In this document: in pieces, positions 60,825 to 64,000 of the stretch
How the letters are laid out: each line of letters begins with the position of its first letter
Numbering within the stretch: the first letter of the stretch is position 1
NCBI RefSeq assembly: GCF_014805685.1
Contig: NC_060906.1
Location: 23,339,126 to 23,403,125, forward strand
DNA length: 64,000 nt
From: Silurus meridionalis
Taxonomy: Eukaryota; Chordata; Actinopteri; Siluriformes; Siluridae
Direction of reading: 5' to 3'
Notes under the pieces: generated by a model
Database searches by the model: none
What the model was told of the DNA's origin: nothing
Seen by the model: the letters and a program-made list of their open reading frames with translations, nothing else
Translations under genes and position numbers: made by a program

Positions 60825-61030
60825 AAAGGGAGAGACACTGGTGAGAGTGAGACTATAAAAGAGACAAAAGGAGAGACAAAAGGAGTGACCGGAGACAGCG
60901 AGTGAGAGACTGAATGAGACAGGAGGACAGCTTGGATAGCGAAGAGACATGGAAAGAGAGGTGGACTTTAGAGGAAAGGTGGAGTGCGATCGAGAGACAG
61001 TGAGATATGAGCAAAAGAGACGCACGCAGA
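60825..61030 (+). repeat. GAGAGAC-rich degenerate repeat
   Basis: Purine-rich irregular units of GAGACTGAATGAGACAGGAG type, akin to the 57 kb array. Confidence 0.75.
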
Positions 61031-61790
61031 CTCATGAGACAATGCGATGGAGACCTTTTTTATTAAGGAGAGGACACGCTTAGATGTAAGAGCTGCCTGA
61101 AATCCCACAAGTGATTTGAAAGACCGAGAGCCACAACCACGTCTCCCGCAGACAGATTTTCACTTCATAGCTTTCTCTTGCGCTCGGTTCGTTTTCACTT
61201 TTGTAACAAATACGTCGGCGGTGGTTTTCGTCACTTCGTCACGGCGCCTCTCGCAGGTACTGCTTTCTCATTAGCCGCTCTGCGTTCCCGCCGCTCAAAC
61301 CCCCATCCCCTCCCCCGGCTGTACAGGGACGGCCGGATCTGTCAGTCTCCAGGCTGTAATTTGACAGCTGTGTATGACTAACTTCCAATTTGGCGCTCAT
61401 CCCGAGCAAAGCACCTGCATCATGACCTCCGGATCACCTCAGGATTTTCTTTTTTTTTTTTTTTTTGCGACAGGAGGAGAACAGAGCGCGAAAAATTTTT
61501 TTTCCAGGAATGGAAATTCCCATGACTTCACACTCTCCTGGATAAGGAACCACAAGGTTTCTGTGAGGGTCGGATGTATGCGTTTATTGCGTATCCTCTC
61601 CACCTGTATACCTCCCCCCTGCTTTCCACCGTCAGTAACGTGATTCTCACGTTACAGCTTTTCACAGGAACTTCCGGGGTTTTCGCAGACCTGATTTAAG
61701 ACGCTGATGATTTAAGAGCCGGGTTCCTATGCATTTTGGAAAAGTATTTAATTTGATTTGATCTAAATTAGATTTCACACACTTTAGAGA
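61031..61790. other. no gene seen
   Basis: Unique sequence, CpG-richer near 61200-61300. Confidence 0.35.
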
Positions 61791-61794
61791 GCCT

Positions 61795-62060
61795 TTTCAA
61801 AAAGCTGTTTTTGTTTTTTTGAAAACAGCTTCTCAGTGTGGACAGAACACCAAAGTGGAGAGAAAAATCTGTGTTTTCAAACGAAAGCATATACGTGTGG
61901 ATATGGCCTAAAGCGCTGCCAAAAGATCGGCGCTAGAGCGGATCTGCACAGCCGTGATTGGTTGTTATGTTGTGAGGCAGCAGTTGCTATGGCAGTACAG
62001 CGCCCCCTGACAGTGCGCCTGAACACATGGAAAATATCAGAGATTGTAACGTAACGCATG
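61795..62060 (+). mobile_element. dispersed repeat with GTGTGGACAGAA and ATACGTGTGGATATGGCC
   Basis: A fish-type repeat shared in part with 42010-42140. It continues to CAGCGCCCCCTGACAGTGCG near 62000. The class is uncertain. Confidence 0.55.
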
Positions 62061-62820
62061 TTATAGTTGAGATTCAAAATCATTATTTCAGATGTTAAAT
62101 GCGGTCTTAAAAATCTTCAGGAAAGTCTGATTTGAGTCTGGAAAAGTATGGAATTTTGAGAAGAAGAAGGATGTGTAGGAACCCTGTACAGTGTCATGAT
62201 CAGCGCCACAAACGTTTGTCATCACTGGCGAGAAATAATTTTTTTTTAGGTCGAACCCTCGAGTCGAGTCAGGCCCATGTGTCGAGGCAGGGCCCGTGTC
62301 CTATTGGGCTGGAGGTAAATGAATTCACATTGCGGTTATGTCACTCCATTTCCTTCCTTACTCCTCCTCAGTCTCCTATTTTAGATTTTCTCTCCTCTCT
62401 ACCGCGCTCATTAAGGTTAACCCGCTAGCATCGCCACGCTACGGCACAAAAACACTCGGCAGATGGTTGCTAAGCAACTAAGAAAACTGACATTTCAGAG
62501 CCTATCCTGAATGTGTCATGGGGGAAATTCTCACGGTGCACAGATGCTGCATTTCGTAGCATGTAAGCAGACCACACCGGGAACACGACAGCAGTTTGAT
62601 TAGAATTAAGCAGAGATGGTTCTAGTTTCTGAAACTAAATAGTTTTTCAAGCTTTCCCATTTTTTTTACCCAACAGTGAATGTGTTCATGACTCCATGTA
62701 TCATTTCATGTCTCTCTGAAACTGCTTGAAAGACATTACAAGGTTCCATTGTTCCTTATTTGACTGTTTCTAGAGAAAAGACATCAGTCAGCAGCACCTC
62801 CACGTTCCTGTAGAGTCTGA
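62061..62820. other. no gene seen
   Basis: Unique sequence. Confidence 0.38.
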
Positions 62821-62821
62821 A

Positions 62822-62976
62822 CACACTCGGTGGATAAGGCATTGGACTCTGGATCGGAAGGTTACAAGTTCAAATCCCAGACACCACCAAGCTGCCACTG
62901 CTGGGCCCCTGAGCAAGGCCCTTAACCCTCACCTGCTCAGTTGTATGTTGCCTCGAATAAGAGTGTCTGCCAAACC
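62822..62976 (+). mobile_element. tRNA-derived SINE
   Basis: The head GGTGGATAAGGCATTGGACT and box B AAGTTCAAATCCCAGAC are followed by the body ACCACCAAGCTGCCACTGCT and AAGGCCCTTAACCCTCACCT. Box A is changed. It directly abuts a hAT-like end. Confidence 0.87.
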
Positions 62977-63610
62977 CAGAGGTGGTTAAAAAAAAAAAAA
63001 AAAAAAGTTACATTTACTTTTGTTACTGTAATTTAGTAGTTTTTGTCTACTCTACTTCTATTTGTCCATTTGTCTACTTCTACTTTTAAAAGTAGCTTTT
63101 AAAATCCAATTGTACTTTCACTTTAGTATGTATTGTTTGAAGTATTGTACTTAACTACATTTTTAATTATATCCTTTTCTGAGTTAAAAAAGAAATATAA
63201 TAATAAAAGTAATGCAAGGAAACTACTGCCGTGATTATTTAATGGGTGGAGAACAAACGCACAAAACTCACTAGAACAAAAGACTGAGATGGACAAGCAT
63301 ACGACTGTGACGCATCTGAAAAAAAGCGTCTCGCTGTCTGCGCTCGCCGTCTGATCTGTGATTTCTCTCATTATCATAACTGACATTATAACAGGAGATT
63401 TTGCAGTTTTTTGTTGTTGCACTTTTATTCACTTATTTATAAAGGTGTTCCTTCGGTTAAAAACAACTAGTTTGAGATTTCTTTCCCCATGTCCTTTGTG
63501 AACTACACTAGAATCCCCCACCCCTCCCCCCACTGTTACATTTTATTTTTTTACTCTGAGTAAATTATAAATAAGCTACTTTTTACTTACTTTGTACTCT
63601 TTCCGCCGCT
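62977..63610 (+). mobile_element. hAT-like non-autonomous element
   Basis: It starts CAGAGGTGGTTAAAAA and has GTTACATTTACTTTTGTTAC, CTACTTCTACTTTTAAAAGT and, at the right, GCTACTTTTTACTTACTTTG. It is related to the 11884 element. Confidence 0.6.
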
Positions 63611-64000
63611 GCGTAAACGTAAAAACACTTTTTTTTGTTAGTAGCTTTGTGAAGTATCAAAAATGTGACTGCCATCCTCCAACAAAGTTGACGTATGGAA
63701 CATGGTTCCAATCTGAGCTCCCTCAGAACGTGTTAAGTGGTGAACCACAAGTTCGTTTGAAATCACTGCGGCTACTCAATTCATACCAGAAAAACGATTT
63801 GTTCTGCGCATGCACGAAATAGCTTCACTTCCTGTTTTTTTTGTGTTTTTTTTTTTTTTTTTTACGACAGTCTAGTAATATGGAATGTTTTGCGTTTTAT
63901 GTACAGAAGATCTCTGAAAAGGGAGAAATTCCTGACAATTCTGCATATAGAGACATTGAATGAATGAATTAGGGATCAATGGAAAGAATATATTAATTCA
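63611..64000. other. no gene seen at right edge
   Basis: Unique AT-rich sequence. No coding exon of the downstream gene is visible. Confidence 0.4.

Overview
This is a vertebrate nuclear genome window, most likely from a ray-finned fish. The one recognisable protein-coding gene is split by short spliced introns. Dinucleotide and tetranucleotide microsatellites are very abundant. The interspersed repeats are the Tc1/mariner, hAT, RTE, L2/CR1-like and tRNA-SINE mix typical of teleosts, and their overall flavour suggests an ostariophysan, perhaps a catfish; that last step is inference. No bacterial features, CRISPR arrays or viral genes were seen.

Layout: (1) 1-5.35 kb holds six coding exons, second to last, of a Rab GTPase that matches RAB15 (plus strand, ending in the prenylation motif CWC). 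Exon 1 lies left of the window. Its introns are packed with simple repeats, and one splice donor is itself the first unit of a (GT)n microsatellite. (2) 5.35-20.5 kb is the probable 3'UTR and an intergenic stretch. It holds minisatellites, SINE and hAT-like repeats and one Tc1-like element with both ends (14557-15885). (3) 20.56-21.35 kb is a CpG-rich promoter on the plus strand with a perfect TCTCGCGAGA site, a perfect TGACGTCA site, and a GA-rich non-coding first exon ending at a consensus donor (21052/21053). (4) 21-64 kb looks like the long first intron or introns of that unidentified gene. A candidate second exon of 74 bp (50791-50864) has a strong acceptor and donor. The rest is TE remnants and tandem repeats with a few high-complexity blocks that could be conserved non-coding elements.

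The most striking repeat signal is one Tc1-derived, internally deleted family. It appears at least 13 times in both orientations across 64 kb and once forms a perfect 37-bp-arm palindrome. There are also nested insertions: a hAT-like element inside a Tc1 remnant, a Tc1 deletion derivative inside another repeat, and an RTE fragment flanked by hAT-like sequence directly next to the promoter. All TE open reading frames seen are broken. The only functional protein supported is RAB15. The identity of the second gene cannot be settled from the window: human synteny around RAB15 (FNTB, MAX, FUT8, GPHN) makes FUT8, which has non-coding 5' exons, a guess only.
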